Positions 36,589 to 45,662 of a DNA stretch of 64,000 nucleotides are shown piece after piece. Origin of the DNA: Flavobacteriales bacterium UBA7666. Its GTDB lineage: Bacteria > Bacteroidota > Bacteroidia > Flavobacteriales_D > Crocinitomicaceae. The notes under the pieces were generated by a model, which was given only the letters and a program-made list of their open reading frames with translations, made no database searches and had not been told where the DNA came from. The translations under genes were made by a program, and so were the position numbers. Each line of letters opens with the position of its first letter. Positions within the stretch are counted from its first letter, which is position 1. The DNA is taken from positions 1 to 64,000 of the forward strand of contig DLHO01000016.1 in NCBI GenBank assembly GCA_002483265.1, in the 5' to 3' direction.

Positions 36589-39500
36589 TTAACGAATCAA
36601 CGTCACATTTCCTTTGATAATTTTTTGCTCACCCTGAACACAGGTTGCTTCTAAATAATAATCATATGTATCTGGTTTCAGAAGCTTGTCTCTGAATGTT
36701 CCGTCCCAGCCGATGTTTTGATCTGTTGTCTCAAAAACCATTTCTCCCCAGCGGTCAAAAATCCGGAAAAGGATCTTGGTTGCTATAGCACTTCTCACGT
36801 ATAAAACATCATTTTCCAAATCTCCATTCGGAGAAAAGGCATTTGGAATATACACGTAAGTTCGATCACAAACGACTTCCAGTACATTGACTTTAACAGA
36901 AACAGATTTAGTACAAATTCCATCAGTAATACTTACTACATACTGGGTTGTCTGCTCCGGAGTTGCCTGAGTAATTTGGCTAAATGGATTGGATAAACCT
37001 GCCTGAGGGAACCAAACATAAGAATAACCCGCTGGTAGAGCTGTTAGTGTGCTGCTTCCTCCTGGAACAACATATTCCGGATTTGCCTGAGCGCTGATTG
37101 CTCCTGAAATGCTTCCGACAGTTACATAAATCGAATCTCTGTCAAAACAACCATTTGAACCATTTGCATCAACATAAACCCATTGACTTGTTGGCGGATT
37201 TGCAATAACCACATTTTGCTGAGCAGTTGGAGTAAGAATACTCATGGGGCTCCAAACATAACTAAACGTCACACCTGGGATCTGGATGGAAGCCGTCAAT
37301 GTTGTGGGATCATTCAGACAAATGGAGTCATTTCCTGTTAGGGATAAACTCCCGCCAATGAAGTAAACGGTGACACTGTCTATTTCCGAGCAATAAGCAT
37401 TGCCAGCTCTAACGTAATAAGTTGTCGTAGCACCGGGCGTAACATTTATAATCGAATCAGCGACTGTTGCATTTAACGTATCAGTAAACTGATTGTTTGA
37501 TGACCAGATAAAGTAATCTGCAGAACCAAATGAATTTGCCATAAAAGTCAGGGGGAGAGATGAGCAAAGAATGGTATCGTTAGAAACAGCAAGTTGTATT
37601 TCCGGCAAAACAGTAATGTTAATGACCGCAGTATCTGTCAATAGACAAACAGAATCCGTAACAGTTAAACGCACGACATAATTTCCCGGAATGGTGTACG
37701 TAACTGTTGGAGAATGGACTGTTGTAGTTCCTTGTCCATTTCCAAAATCCCATTCGAAGGCATCTGATGGTGGGCTCGTATTCGTAAATGTAACCGTAAA
37801 GTCTTCACAACCGTTTACATTATTGGTAGTGAATTCTGCTTTAGGAAGCAATTGAAAATCAAATTTGAAGACAATATTGTTGCAGTTGCTGCTAAGATTG
37901 TCTTGTGACCAGGCATTTGCTGAAGTAGGGAAATCACTGAAACCACCACAGCCTCCGCACACACTTTGATAGATCACTCCATTTTTATCGAAACGGGAAG
38001 TTCCTCCGTCCACATGTTCCTGTGCCTGACTACCCCCCAAATAGCTTCCGTAGAGCAAGCCGGAAAAATCACGTTTGTAAACAAACAGATAGAAGTTAAA
38101 TCCATCACCTGAACTCGATTGATACGCATCCGAACTGATTGGCATGCCGTTTAATGGGGTGGGTTGTAAAATATTTGCTCCCCAACCCGAAACATACATG
38201 TTTCCGCAAATATCAACCAGGAATGCTGCTGGCGAAATATTGATGTTCGGACTTCCATTCCCGAAAACGGTGGAGTTGACGATAGATGTTAGGGTCGGAT
38301 TCAATTTTGCGATAAACTGGCTGCTGTTTGGATAACTCTGCGAATTGATTACCGGGAAATTGCCGTCTACGGATTGTCCCAAAATAAAAACTTCATCATT
38401 CCGGTTGATTTCCACAAAAAAAGCTTGGTCGTACTGGTTTGCTCCAATGTAAGTACTTTGTGTCAATGTTTGGCCGTCCGGAGTTAGTTTCCCAACAAAG
38501 CCATCCGCTTTTCCTCCCAAATAATTCGGATTCAAACCTCCCGCTGTTCCGGGAATGTTGCTGCTGGAAGTTCCTCCGGCAAAGACAACGTTGTAACTGG
38601 AGTCGATCTTTACGGAATAACAGGCGTCATTATTGGTTCCGCCAAAATAGCTAGACCAAAGCAGTGTACTTAGATTGTTATTCAGTTTAAAGATAACACC
38701 ATCTTGCTGACCACCGATGGTTCCTTGAAATGCGTTTAGAACAGGAAAGTTTACGGATCTTGTACAGGAAGCAATCAGGCAATTCCCCAATGAATCGAGC
38801 ATGATCTCACCTCTGAAATTATCTCCGTAATTGGTTGTTAATGAATCGAAGGCAATCGCACCACTTTTAATATTGACACCGTCATTCAATGCCCCCCCCA
38901 CATAAGTGGAAGCAAGGAGGTTGTGCCCGTTGGCACTGATTTTTGCAACATAGATATCTGTTCCCGGGCTATTAAAATGCACTCCGTTGCTTGTGAAGTT
39001 AGCACCTGGAACACCTCCGGCGTGTGCGGGTTGATAAGCATTTACCATCGGAAAGTCAGTACTTGATGTGGCTCCGTAAATGTACAGGTTGTTATTCCGG
39101 TCACAGATCAAACTGTGTGCGGTTTCTGTTCCCTGGGTTGTACTTCCTCCTCCCAAAAATGTGGTCCAGATCATGTCTTCCCCATCTGATGAGTATTTGG
39201 ATACAAAGACATCTGTAATTCCGTAAGTAGGATTCGTTACTGCTGTAAAAGTAGAGGTAATATCGTATGCGGAATTGTCGGGAGTTGGATACGCATTCCC
39301 AAAAATCATTCCTGCAGAATAAGCTGACCCATCATAGCCATAAGTGGCTGTCATTCCGAAGTTGTCTGTAGGAGAACCTGAGTAGGTCGCGAATACTAAA
39401 ACCGGATCAATAATGATACTTGCGAGCGGATCGAACTTACCAAGCTTAAAAGATAGGATACTACCGTTTAATTTAAAAGAACACGAAATCTGTGTGAGCT

Positions 39501-40131
39501 TTCCATTTAAAAGCTGATAAGCAATTGGTTTTTGTTCGATGATTTCTCCCAGATTTGTTTTAAGGATCAGGTCGCCATTTTTTGCGATGGAAATCTGCTT
39601 GAAATTGATGAGGTCAACCTGAATAGTATTTATCGGGCTTCCTGGTGAACACCACAATTCGTATTTGAATTTTTCCGGAGTATCAAAGATTTTTAAATCA
39701 ATTCCGTTGTAAAAGTTCTTGAGTGTTACTTCCCGGAAACTTCTTACATCTGAAGCCCATTTGGAGGAATCATTCCCTAAGAAGTAATTGTAATAATAGG
39801 GTAAAGGCTGCTCTTTGATAATTTCATAAACTTCGTTGGAGTTCAGAAAATTAGCGGCTGATAATACACTTTTAATTTCTGTTGTGGTATCCGTGCTTTT
39901 TCCGAGATGAGCGCGTTTCATGGGAGAATAATCCCGGACGTCATAAAGGAAACCGTGCTGCTGTACCCAGATATTGTTTCCCTGTGACCTGGATTGGAAC
40001 AATACTTTTTCATCCCATTGGCCTTTGTTTTCAACCAATGCGTAGTGTGACGGATGCTGATGCTCTATTTCCTGAGCAATAAATTGACCACCAAAAACAA
40101 GTATACAGAACATTAGTAACAATAGCTTCAT
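36589..40131 (-). CDS. T9SS type B cargo: DUF7948 + SBBP repeats + PKD
   Basis: 1180 residues. After the signal peptide (LLLLMFCILVFGGQFIAQ) comes the ALVENKGQWDEKVLFQSR domain (DUF7948, to about 240). SBBP-type beta-propeller repeats follow (260-780), each with a TFLGG or SYFGG strand and an SSTDFP-like turn. A PKD domain (FEWDFGNGQGTTTVHSPTVTYTIPG) and two Ig-like regions precede the type B sorting domain (YIPNAFSPNGDLENDV, FDRWGEMVF, WDGTFRD). Large surface protein, probably adhesive. No PorP gene is adjacent. Confidence 0.92.
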   Translation of the reverse strand: MKLLLLMFCILVFGGQFIAQEIEHQHPSHYALVENKGQWDEKVLFQSRSQGNNIWVQQHGFLYDVRDYSPMKRAHLGKSTDTTTEIKSVLSAANFLNSNEVYEIIKEQPLPYYYNYFLGNDSSKWASDVRSFREVTLKNFYNGIDLKIFDTPEKFKYELWCSPGSPINTIQVDLINFKQISIAKNGDLILKTNLGEIIEQKPIAYQLLNGKLTQISCSFKLNGSILSFKLGKFDPLASIIIDPVLVFATYSGSPTDNFGMTATYGYDGSAYSAGMIFGNAYPTPDNSAYDITSTFTAVTNPTYGITDVFVSKYSSDGEDMIWTTFLGGGSTTQGTETAHSLICDRNNNLYIYGATSSTDFPMVNAYQPAHAGGVPGANFTSNGVHFNSPGTDIYVAKISANGHNLLASTYVGGALNDGVNIKSGAIAFDSLTTNYGDNFRGEIMLDSLGNCLIASCTRSVNFPVLNAFQGTIGGQQDGVIFKLNNNLSTLLWSSYFGGTNNDACYSVKIDSSYNVVFAGGTSSSNIPGTAGGLNPNYLGGKADGFVGKLTPDGQTLTQSTYIGANQYDQAFFVEINRNDEVFILGQSVDGNFPVINSQSYPNSSQFIAKLNPTLTSIVNSTVFGNGSPNINISPAAFLVDICGNMYVSGWGANILQPTPLNGMPISSDAYQSSSGDGFNFYLFVYKRDFSGLLYGSYLGGSQAQEHVDGGTSRFDKNGVIYQSVCGGCGGFSDFPTSANAWSQDNLSSNCNNIVFKFDFQLLPKAEFTTNNVNGCEDFTVTFTNTSPPSDAFEWDFGNGQGTTTVHSPTVTYTIPGNYVVRLTVTDSVCLLTDTAVINITVLPEIQLAVSNDTILCSSLPLTFMANSFGSADYFIWSSNNQFTDTLNATVADSIINVTPGATTTYYVRAGNAYCSEIDSVTVYFIGGSLSLTGNDSICLNDPTTLTASIQIPGVTFSYVWSPMSILTPTAQQNVVIANPPTSQWVYVDANGSNGCFDRDSIYVTVGSISGAISAQANPEYVVPGGSSTLTALPAGYSYVWFPQAGLSNPFSQITQATPEQTTQYVVSITDGICTKSVSVKVNVLEVVCDRTYVYIPNAFSPNGDLENDVLYVRSAIATKILFRIFDRWGEMVFETTDQNIGWDGTFRDKLLKPDTYDYYLEATCVQGEQKIIKGNVTLIR

Positions 40132-40229
40132 ACTTGAAAGATATGAAAATGTTTAAAAAGGTTGCATTTTTGGGTATAACTTTTGCCAATCAAATTGCTC
40201 TGGTTATATTTGATATAAATTCGAGGCAT

Positions 40230-40808
40230 ATGACAACTCAATGGGTCTTCAACGAAGTTGCAACAATTACAGAGAAAAATATCCAACATTTAAAATCGAA
40301 GTTTTCAAACTATTCAGAGAATCAATTGAACTGGAAACCCAATCCTTCTACCTGGAGTTTGGCCGAAATTTTTGCCCATTTGAATGCTTACGCGAAGTTT
40401 TATCATGATACCTTAAATGACCGTATTGATCGAACACGTTTTCGTATCCCAAGAATTAATTATACCTCATCGCCTTTAGGGAAATCTGCCTGGGTGTCGA
40501 TGAAATTGGGAAATGCGCGGAATGTTAAACGCAAGTTCAATGCGCCTGGAGAATATAACCCAACTGTAAATCCTTCGCTGGTTACCGGCGAGGAAATTAA
40601 AACTTTACTGGATGGTCAAAATCAATTTCTCGGGATTATTGAAAAATCAGTTGCGGTTAGTTTGAAGAAAGTAAAAGTTCCGATCTCCATTTCAAAATTG
40701 GTACGTCTGAGATTAGGTGATGCCCTGTTGTTTGTGGCTTATCATAACGATCGGCATATGGAACAAGCTTTAAAACTGACAAAAAATCCTCAATTCCCTA
40801 AAAAGTGA
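40230..40808 (+). CDS. DinB-superfamily protein
   Basis: 192 residues from the ATG at 40230; an earlier in-frame ATG adds a hydrophobic segment not typical of the family. The four-helix DinB/YfiT-like pattern is seen with candidate metal-binding histidines in LAEIFAHLNAYAKFYH and VAYHNDRHMEQ. These are cytoplasmic, often thiol-transferase-related enzymes. Its stop overlaps the GTG start of the next gene. Confidence 0.82.
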   Translation: MTTQWVFNEVATITEKNIQHLKSKFSNYSENQLNWKPNPSTWSLAEIFAHLNAYAKFYHDTLNDRIDRTRFRIPRINYTSSPLGKSAWVSMKLGNARNVKRKFNAPGEYNPTVNPSLVTGEEIKTLLDGQNQFLGIIEKSVAVSLKKVKVPISISKLVRLRLGDALLFVAYHNDRHMEQALKLTKNPQFPKK

Positions 40809-41560
40809 GTAGAATTCACGCATTTTGTAAAGCAAGTATTGCACCCGTTCGCGGAGATGCAAGTGATAGTGCTGAACTAGTTACCCAATTGTTGTTTGGA
40901 GAACTGGTTGAAATTTTGGAAGTCAGAAATCAATGGCTTCATATTCGTTCATTTATGGATGGATACGAGGGCTGGATCGATTCAAAACAAGTTCAGGATC
41001 TGAGAGAGAAGGAGATTTCTCGCTGGTTAGACGGTTTAGTGGTTGAACATTCGGAATTCAGAATCATTGAAGGGCCTGAAGGAAGACAAACCTTGCCCAA
41101 AGGATTTTTTCGTCCGGGAGATTCGGAAGAAACATTCCACATTGGTAAATCAACCTATCGCTTTTTGAATGAAGAAGAAGCCTTTCCTGCATCCTTGATT
41201 GATTTTGCTAAAAGTTATCTGAATGCTCCTTATTTGTGGGGAGGGAAAACCCAATTTGGGATTGATTGTTCCGGATTCATGCAGCAGATTCACCGTGTTT
41301 TCAATTATCAACTGCCTAGGAATTCTTCCCAGCAAGCAGAATTGGGATTAGACATAGATTTTGAAGATCGCGAAGCAGGTGATTTGGCTTTTTTTATTTC
41401 CTATTCGGGGAATATTCATCATGTGGGTTTATTGATCTCTAAGGATGAAATTATTCATGCGCATGGTTACGTAAGGATTGATGACTTTAGTTCCAAAGGA
41501 ATCACCCGAAAAATTGATGAAGTTCATTCGCATAAACTGCATTCGATTAAAAGACTTTAG
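40805..41560 (+). CDS. NlpC/P60 peptidoglycan hydrolase with SH3b domain
   Basis: 251 residues starting at GTG, overlapping the DinB stop (GTGA). Residues 1-65 form a bacterial SH3 domain (SIAPVRGDASDSAELVTQLLFGE). The C-terminal NlpC/P60 domain has the catalytic triad C155 (DCSGFMQ), H206 (HHVGLL) and H218. The family cuts gamma-D-Glu-diamino acid bonds in peptidoglycan. No signal peptide is seen, suggesting cytosolic recycling of muropeptides (YkfC-like). Confidence 0.9.
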   Translation: MSRIHAFCKASIAPVRGDASDSAELVTQLLFGELVEILEVRNQWLHIRSFMDGYEGWIDSKQVQDLREKEISRWLDGLVVEHSEFRIIEGPEGRQTLPKGFFRPGDSEETFHIGKSTYRFLNEEEAFPASLIDFAKSYLNAPYLWGGKTQFGIDCSGFMQQIHRVFNYQLPRNSSQQAELGLDIDFEDREAGDLAFFISYSGNIHHVGLLISKDEIIHAHGYVRIDDFSSKGITRKIDEVHSHKLHSIKRL

Positions 41561-41663
41561 CAGGAGGGATAATTTTCAGAAAGTTAAGGCCTTCTGATGA
41601 AATCGAATTATATTTGTCACCACCGATTTTAAGAAAAATAGAAAATAAATAAACGAACGAAAA

Positions 41664-42938
41664 ATGAAACGCGATCAGGAAGTATTTGACTTAATTGCTG
41701 CAGAAAGACAGCGTCAAGAACATGGAATTGAATTAATTGCGTCTGAGAACTTTGTCTCTGATGAGGTAATGGAAGCAATGGGTTCTGTATTGACTAATAA
41801 ATATGCAGAAGGACTTCCCGGAAAACGCTATTATGGTGGCTGCGAAATTGTGGATAAAGTGGAGCAATTGGCGATCGATCGTTTGTGTAAATTATTCGGT
41901 GCAACCTGGGCAAATGTACAGCCACATTCAGGAGCACAGGCAAATGCAGCGGTTTTCTTAGCATGTTTGAATCCAGGCGATAAAATTTTAGGATTCGACT
42001 TAAGTCACGGAGGACATTTAACTCACGGATCTTCTGTAAACTTCTCGGGGAAATTATACAAACCATTTTTCTATGGTGTGAATGAGCAAACCGGACAAGT
42101 GGATTACGACATGATGGAAGAAGTTGCCAAACGAGAAAAACCAAAAATGATTATTTGCGGTGCTTCGGCCTATTCCAGAGATTGGGATTATGTGCGCATT
42201 CGCAAAATTGCTGATGAGGTGGGAGCCTTGATTTTAGCAGATATTTCTCATCCGGCGGGATTAATTGCAGCAGGATTGTTGAACGACCCGTTAGATCATT
42301 GTCATATTGTTACTACCACAACACACAAAACATTGCGCGGACCACGCGGAGGTGTGATCATGATGCGTAATAACTTTGATAATCCATTCGGATTGAAATG
42401 GAATAACGGAAATCCGAAATCAATGGGAGCATTGCTGGATGCAGCAGTTTTCCCGGGAATTCAGGGTGGACCATTGGAGCATGTGATCGCGGCAAAAGCG
42501 GTGGCATTCGGAGAAGCGTTGACTGACGGATATAAGACATACATGGTTCAGGTGAAGAAGAATGCAGCGCTTATGGCTGAGGAATTCAGAAAGTTGGGTT
42601 ACAAAATCATTTCCGGAGGAACAGATAATCACAGCATGCTGATTGATTTGCGTTCAAAAGGAGTAACTGGAAAAGATGCAGAAAACAACCTGGTTTTAGC
42701 GGACATTACAGTAAACAAAAACATGGTTCCTTTTGATACCGAATCTCCGTTCGTTACTTCCGGAATTCGTGTTGGAACTTCGGCAATTACTTCCAGAGGA
42801 ATTAAGGAAACAGAAATTCCTGCAATTGTAAACTTGATCGATCGTGTATTGATGAATATCGGTGATGAAGAGACCATTAACTCTGTTCGATCTCAAGTGA
42901 ATACACTAATGAGCGCACGACCGCTTTTTACATGGTAA
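41664..42938 (+). CDS. glyA: Serine hydroxymethyltransferase
   Basis: 424 residues, standard length. It interconverts serine and glycine with tetrahydrofolate. Family hallmarks are ERQRQEHGIELIASENFVS, the TNKYAEGLPGKRYYGGCE strand, and the PLP lysine motif TTTTHKTLRGPRGG. Stand-alone gene. Confidence 0.97.
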   Translation: MKRDQEVFDLIAAERQRQEHGIELIASENFVSDEVMEAMGSVLTNKYAEGLPGKRYYGGCEIVDKVEQLAIDRLCKLFGATWANVQPHSGAQANAAVFLACLNPGDKILGFDLSHGGHLTHGSSVNFSGKLYKPFFYGVNEQTGQVDYDMMEEVAKREKPKMIICGASAYSRDWDYVRIRKIADEVGALILADISHPAGLIAAGLLNDPLDHCHIVTTTTHKTLRGPRGGVIMMRNNFDNPFGLKWNNGNPKSMGALLDAAVFPGIQGGPLEHVIAAKAVAFGEALTDGYKTYMVQVKKNAALMAEEFRKLGYKIISGGTDNHSMLIDLRSKGVTGKDAENNLVLADITVNKNMVPFDTESPFVTSGIRVGTSAITSRGIKETEIPAIVNLIDRVLMNIGDEETINSVRSQVNTLMSARPLFTW

Positions 42939-42956
42939 GATAAATAAAAACACATA

Positions 42957-42996
42957 AAACAAGTAAGGCCGCGATTAATCGCGGCCTTACTTGTTT
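42957..42996. terminator. Perfect 40-bp palindrome after glyA
   Basis: AAACAAGTAAGGCCGCGATT followed exactly by its reverse complement, ending in a run of T. Likely a bidirectional terminator for glyA and the convergent gene at 43011. Its ACAAGT outer arm is the same as in the GGGGCG palindromes at 44121 and 50397, but the core differs. Confidence 0.85.
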
Positions 42997-43010
42997 TTCT
43001 TAAATATCAA

Positions 43011-43349
43011 TTAAACATCCAGCTTCCGTGCCAAAAGCTTTGCGGAAACCTTATAAGATGCTGTAAACGTAAGCCCTTTTTGCAGCGTTGAAAATGTCAT
43101 CAGTGCTTTTTTATACCAAGATGGATCCGTAGCTTTCTTTTTGAAATGCTCGTGGACTTCAATATCGAATAAAACGCCATCGAGCCATGCCTGAATTTCA
43201 TAGATTCCGATACCAAAGTATTCTGCGCGGTCAAGCACGATTGCGAAATCCCATTGGTTGAAATGGAGATTGGTCGCCTCGTCGAACCCATCATTCAAGT
43301 TTTTCAAATCATTAAATACTTTTTGTTCTAAGAATTCAACCTGCTCCAT
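43011..43349 (-). CDS. Conserved-looking 112-residue protein, unknown
   Basis: A small soluble protein (EQVEFLEQKVFNDLKNLN ... WDFAIVLDRAEYFGIGIYEIQAWLDG). No signal, no helix for membrane insertion, no recognised motif. Base use resembles the core genes beside it. Confidence 0.65.
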   Translation of the reverse strand: MEQVEFLEQKVFNDLKNLNDGFDEATNLHFNQWDFAIVLDRAEYFGIGIYEIQAWLDGVLFDIEVHEHFKKKATDPSWYKKALMTFSTLQKGLTFTASYKVSAKLLARKLDV

Positions 43350-43383
43350 AATACTTGTAAAAATTTTGGCTAAGGTACGCAGA

Positions 43384-43423
43384 AATAAATCGGGGGCGAA
43401 TAATTATTCACCCCCGATTTATT
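43384..43423. repeat. GC-capped palindrome P3
   Basis: AATAAATC-GGGGGCGAATAA and the inverted arm with a single mismatch (43410). It lies 20 bp after the unknown gene at 43443-43847 and can act as its terminator. Confidence 0.75.
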
Positions 43424-43442
43424 CTTATTTAATAAAATATAT

Positions 43443-43847
43443 TTAGGCAGTTTTGCAAAATGCATCCCAGGTTGTCCAGAAATGCGCATTGATTGCTCCC
43501 GGAGGCGGGGTAGTGCTATCTGCAACGATACCGACCATCGATGCGCAATTGCTGTTGCATCCGATCTCATTGGTACTTCCTTGTTGAGGAGGAATCTGGC
43601 GCCATGTTCCCGTTGAACCGCTCAGCAATTCTACTTTGATATCAAAAATTCCGGAAAGATTAGGTGTTTGAAGCATTTGTGTTGGGTTTTCACTTGAAAT
43701 AGTGCCGATCCAGTTTCCTTGAGAGAAAGTCACTCTCCAGGTACCGATCATTTTCACAGTATTGTTTTCAGGTGATAAATAAACCCAGAATTGTGCACCG
43801 TTACCCAATTGGATACTTGCAGGTGCGTTTGCATTGAATGTTGTCAT
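43443..43847 (-). CDS. Unknown 134-residue protein
   Basis: No signal peptide. Beta-rich with many Asn, Thr, Ser and Trp (GAQFWVYLSPENNTVKMIGTWRVTFSQGNWIGTI). Three Cys in a short region (IGCNSNCASM and a last FCKTA). No family recognised. Downstream palindrome P3 and an isolated position suggest its own transcript. Confidence 0.55.
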   Translation of the reverse strand: MTTFNANAPASIQLGNGAQFWVYLSPENNTVKMIGTWRVTFSQGNWIGTISSENPTQMLQTPNLSGIFDIKVELLSGSTGTWRQIPPQQGSTNEIGCNSNCASMVGIVADSTTPPPGAINAHFWTTWDAFCKTA

Positions 43848-44120
43848 AGTGAATAGTTTGTGTATTAAGTCCTACTCGTAGGCTTTTCGGAAAACGCCCC
43901 CGATGATCCTTTCGGGACAGGCTGTTTTTGGCGTGGTTTTCAGACTCCACGCACGTTTTCACATCCTTTCTTGGGACCGGCCGCGTCCGTCTGAAAGGCA
44001 AAGTGAATAGTGTGAAGCTAAAATAAACTGTTTTATCTATGTAAAATTGTTCATTGACACGAGCAAGGTGATTGATGTCATGAAAGATGGAAATTAATGT
44101 ATGAATACCAGTCGGGGTGA
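43848..44120. other. Gene-free stretch beside the RAYT transposase
   Basis: No convincing gene. The stretch 43880-44010 is GC-richer than the surroundings and holds small inverted repeats (GCGTGG...CCACGC near 43930). A truncated half of the GGGGCG palindrome (CAGTCGGGGTGAATAA) sits at 44109-44124 directly beside the full copy P4. Confidence 0.5.
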
Positions 44121-44161
44121 ATAACAAGTCGGGGCGAAAATTTTTCGCCCCGACTTGTTAT
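44121..44161. repeat. GC-capped palindrome P4 (holds the RAYT stop codon)
   Basis: ATAACAAGTC-GGGGCGAAAA, one central T, then the perfect reverse complement. The transposase TAA (44158-44160) lies inside the right arm. Confidence 0.85.
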
Positions 44162-44706
44162 TTCTCTTTCCAATTTTTTGGATTATCCCGGATGTACTGA
44201 CAAATCCGATGAAGTGCTTCCGTATCGTGAATGATGCGCTCGTAATAATCGCGTTGCCAGACTTTATATACAAATGTGTGCTGTCTCATCCATTTAGTCA
44301 CTCCGATTTTAAATCCGCGTATAATCGATCCTATTGTTTTCGAAGGAGATCTGAAATTTGATTGTTGATTCATATCTGTTTGATTCAGTCGGGGCGAATA
44401 ATTATTCGCCCCGACTGAATGATCTATTAAATTTGGATTATACAGAATTTCTATTACTCCATGAATATGATCCGGCATGATGACGAAATCATGTAATGCT
44501 ATATGAGGAAAGTGTTCGGGGATTTCCAGCCAACACTTTTGAGCGATTGATCCGGCTTCATTCAGAAGCATCACCCCATTTTTTATTTCTCCAAATAAAC
44601 GCTCACTGTTTTCCGTATTTAATGTAATGAAATAAAGACCGGCACTGGCGTAATCATATCCTTTTAACCGTCTGCTCTGCCTGTTGTGAATCAGTGGATT
44701 GTACAT
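44158..44706 (-). CDS. REP-associated tyrosine transposase (RAYT, Y1/HUH type)
   Basis: 182 residues from the ATG at 44706. Y1_Tnp features in order: SRRLKGYDYASAGLYFITL; the HUH motif in MPDHIHGVIEI (H80, H82); SPSKTIGSIIRGFKIGVTKWM; the catalytic-Tyr region VWQRDYYERII (Y154/Y155); and the ending YIRDNPKNW. These enzymes nick and join DNA at palindromic REP hairpins. Uniquely useful here: residues 96-108 are encoded by a full palindrome copy (P5), one palindrome covers the stop codon (P4) and another lies upstream (P6). An in-frame GTG or ATG farther upstream is possible. Confidence 0.9.
   Translation of the reverse strand: MYNPLIHNRQSRRLKGYDYASAGLYFITLNTENSERLFGEIKNGVMLLNEAGSIAQKCWLEIPEHFPHIALHDFVIMPDHIHGVIEILYNPNLIDHSVGANNYSPRLNQTDMNQQSNFRSPSKTIGSIIRGFKIGVTKWMRQHTFVYKVWQRDYYERIIHDTEALHRICQYIRDNPKNWKEK
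44383..44420. repeat. GC-capped palindrome P5 inside the RAYT gene
   Basis: Perfect 38-bp palindrome ATTCAGTC-GGGGCGAATAA and complement. It is read in frame as HSVGANNYSPRLN between the HUH and Tyr motifs of the transposase. Confidence 0.9.
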
Positions 44707-44765
44707 GTTTTTGATCTGTTTGTTTTGACATCTCCTATTTAATTTAGTCAAAAAGATCATTTGAA

Positions 44766-44838
44766 CAAACAGTCGTTTCAAAAAATAAAACAGTCGGGGC
44801 GAAAAATTTTTCGCCCGACTGTTTTCGAAACGACTTGT
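44766..44838. repeat. GC-capped palindrome P6 with outer arms
   Basis: Inner palindrome AAAACAGTC-GGGGCGAAAAA/TTTTTCGCCC-GACTGTTTT (44787-44825, one C missing on the right) is nested in outer arms AACAGTCGTTTC (44766-44777) and GAAACGACTTGTT (44826-44838). The 3' tail TTTTCGAAACGACTTGTT is shared with the copy at 50397. Confidence 0.8.
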
Positions 44839-44841
44839 TGT

Positions 44842-45525
44842 TTATGCAGCACTTATACTGCCATCATCGCGTTCTCTGCTGCCATTGCCGACTCGCGTTC
44901 TTGCATTTTGGTAGTCGAGTACAAATGCCGGATGATCGATTTTGAAGATCAGCATCATGCGGTCAATTTGGTCGCGGAGGATTTCCGTCAGTTTCGACTC
45001 CAGTTCTTCGATTATCCTGGTTGCACCTTTTCTTCTTAAGAGTGCGATCCGGGAAGATTCAATTAGTTCGGGCAAAGTATCAATCTTTGCGATCAGTTGG
45101 GAGATGAATACCGCCTTAATCCCGTAAACCTCCAATTCAGATCCGTATGCCTGCAAATCATTTTTCAGGTCGTTGCCGTGTACTTTTGCCTTACCGTTGG
45201 TCATTCTTACCAGATCAGACTTGCTGATGCGGTTGCGTTCCTGCAGGATGATGCTGTTTGTTTCCTTTCCATGGAGGTAGAGGGCATTGTGTACCAGCAT
45301 CATTTCCTCCGATAAGCGGCTCAATAGCTCCTGTTTTTCTTTGGTCACTCCGGTCATAGCGGTAGATTGTTCGCTGAATTTCGTGTCCAGCACCGCCAGG
45401 TTATTTTCAAACAAGTTGACCGCCGAAACAAAAGCCGGAACGTTGGTCCAAACAGCTTGGTTTGCCATCAGCACGGTATGAACACTCCCGAACATACTGC
45501 GCTTGTTTAATGTGCTTCTTTTCAT
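44842..45525 (-). CDS. Unknown 227-residue helical protein beside the transposase
   Basis: From the ATG at 45525 (MKRSTLNKRSMFGSVHTVLMANQ). Predicted almost entirely helical, with charged heptad-like stretches (KEKQELLSRLSEEMMLVHNAL; TRIIEELESKLTEILRDQIDRMM). No signal or membrane helix. The base composition is visibly GC-richer than the 43-50 kb surroundings. No family recognised. Its stop lies 4 bp from palindrome P6. Confidence 0.65.
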   Translation of the reverse strand: MKRSTLNKRSMFGSVHTVLMANQAVWTNVPAFVSAVNLFENNLAVLDTKFSEQSTAMTGVTKEKQELLSRLSEEMMLVHNALYLHGKETNSIILQERNRISKSDLVRMTNGKAKVHGNDLKNDLQAYGSELEVYGIKAVFISQLIAKIDTLPELIESSRIALLRRKGATRIIEELESKLTEILRDQIDRMMLIFKIDHPAFVLDYQNARTRVGNGSRERDDGSISAA

Positions 45526-45662
45526 GACTTTTCGTTTTAAAAGTTCCTGATTTGACCCATTAAAAATCCGTGCCAAAGCATTGAAAAACAAATGTTAACG
45601 GCTGTTAAACGCGCGTCTGATTGAGTGATCTGTTCTTTCTCCTCCATATCCTGTTGTTTTGA

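Noticed and set aside
42358..42896. Leftward open frames inside glyA
   Set aside because: Antisense to a highly conserved enzyme gene; no domain signal.
43801..44127. Leftward open frame of 108 codons between the unknown gene and the transposase
   Set aside because: Overlaps the 5' end of a better gene, has odd composition and no start context; it crosses a GC-rich repeat-like stretch.
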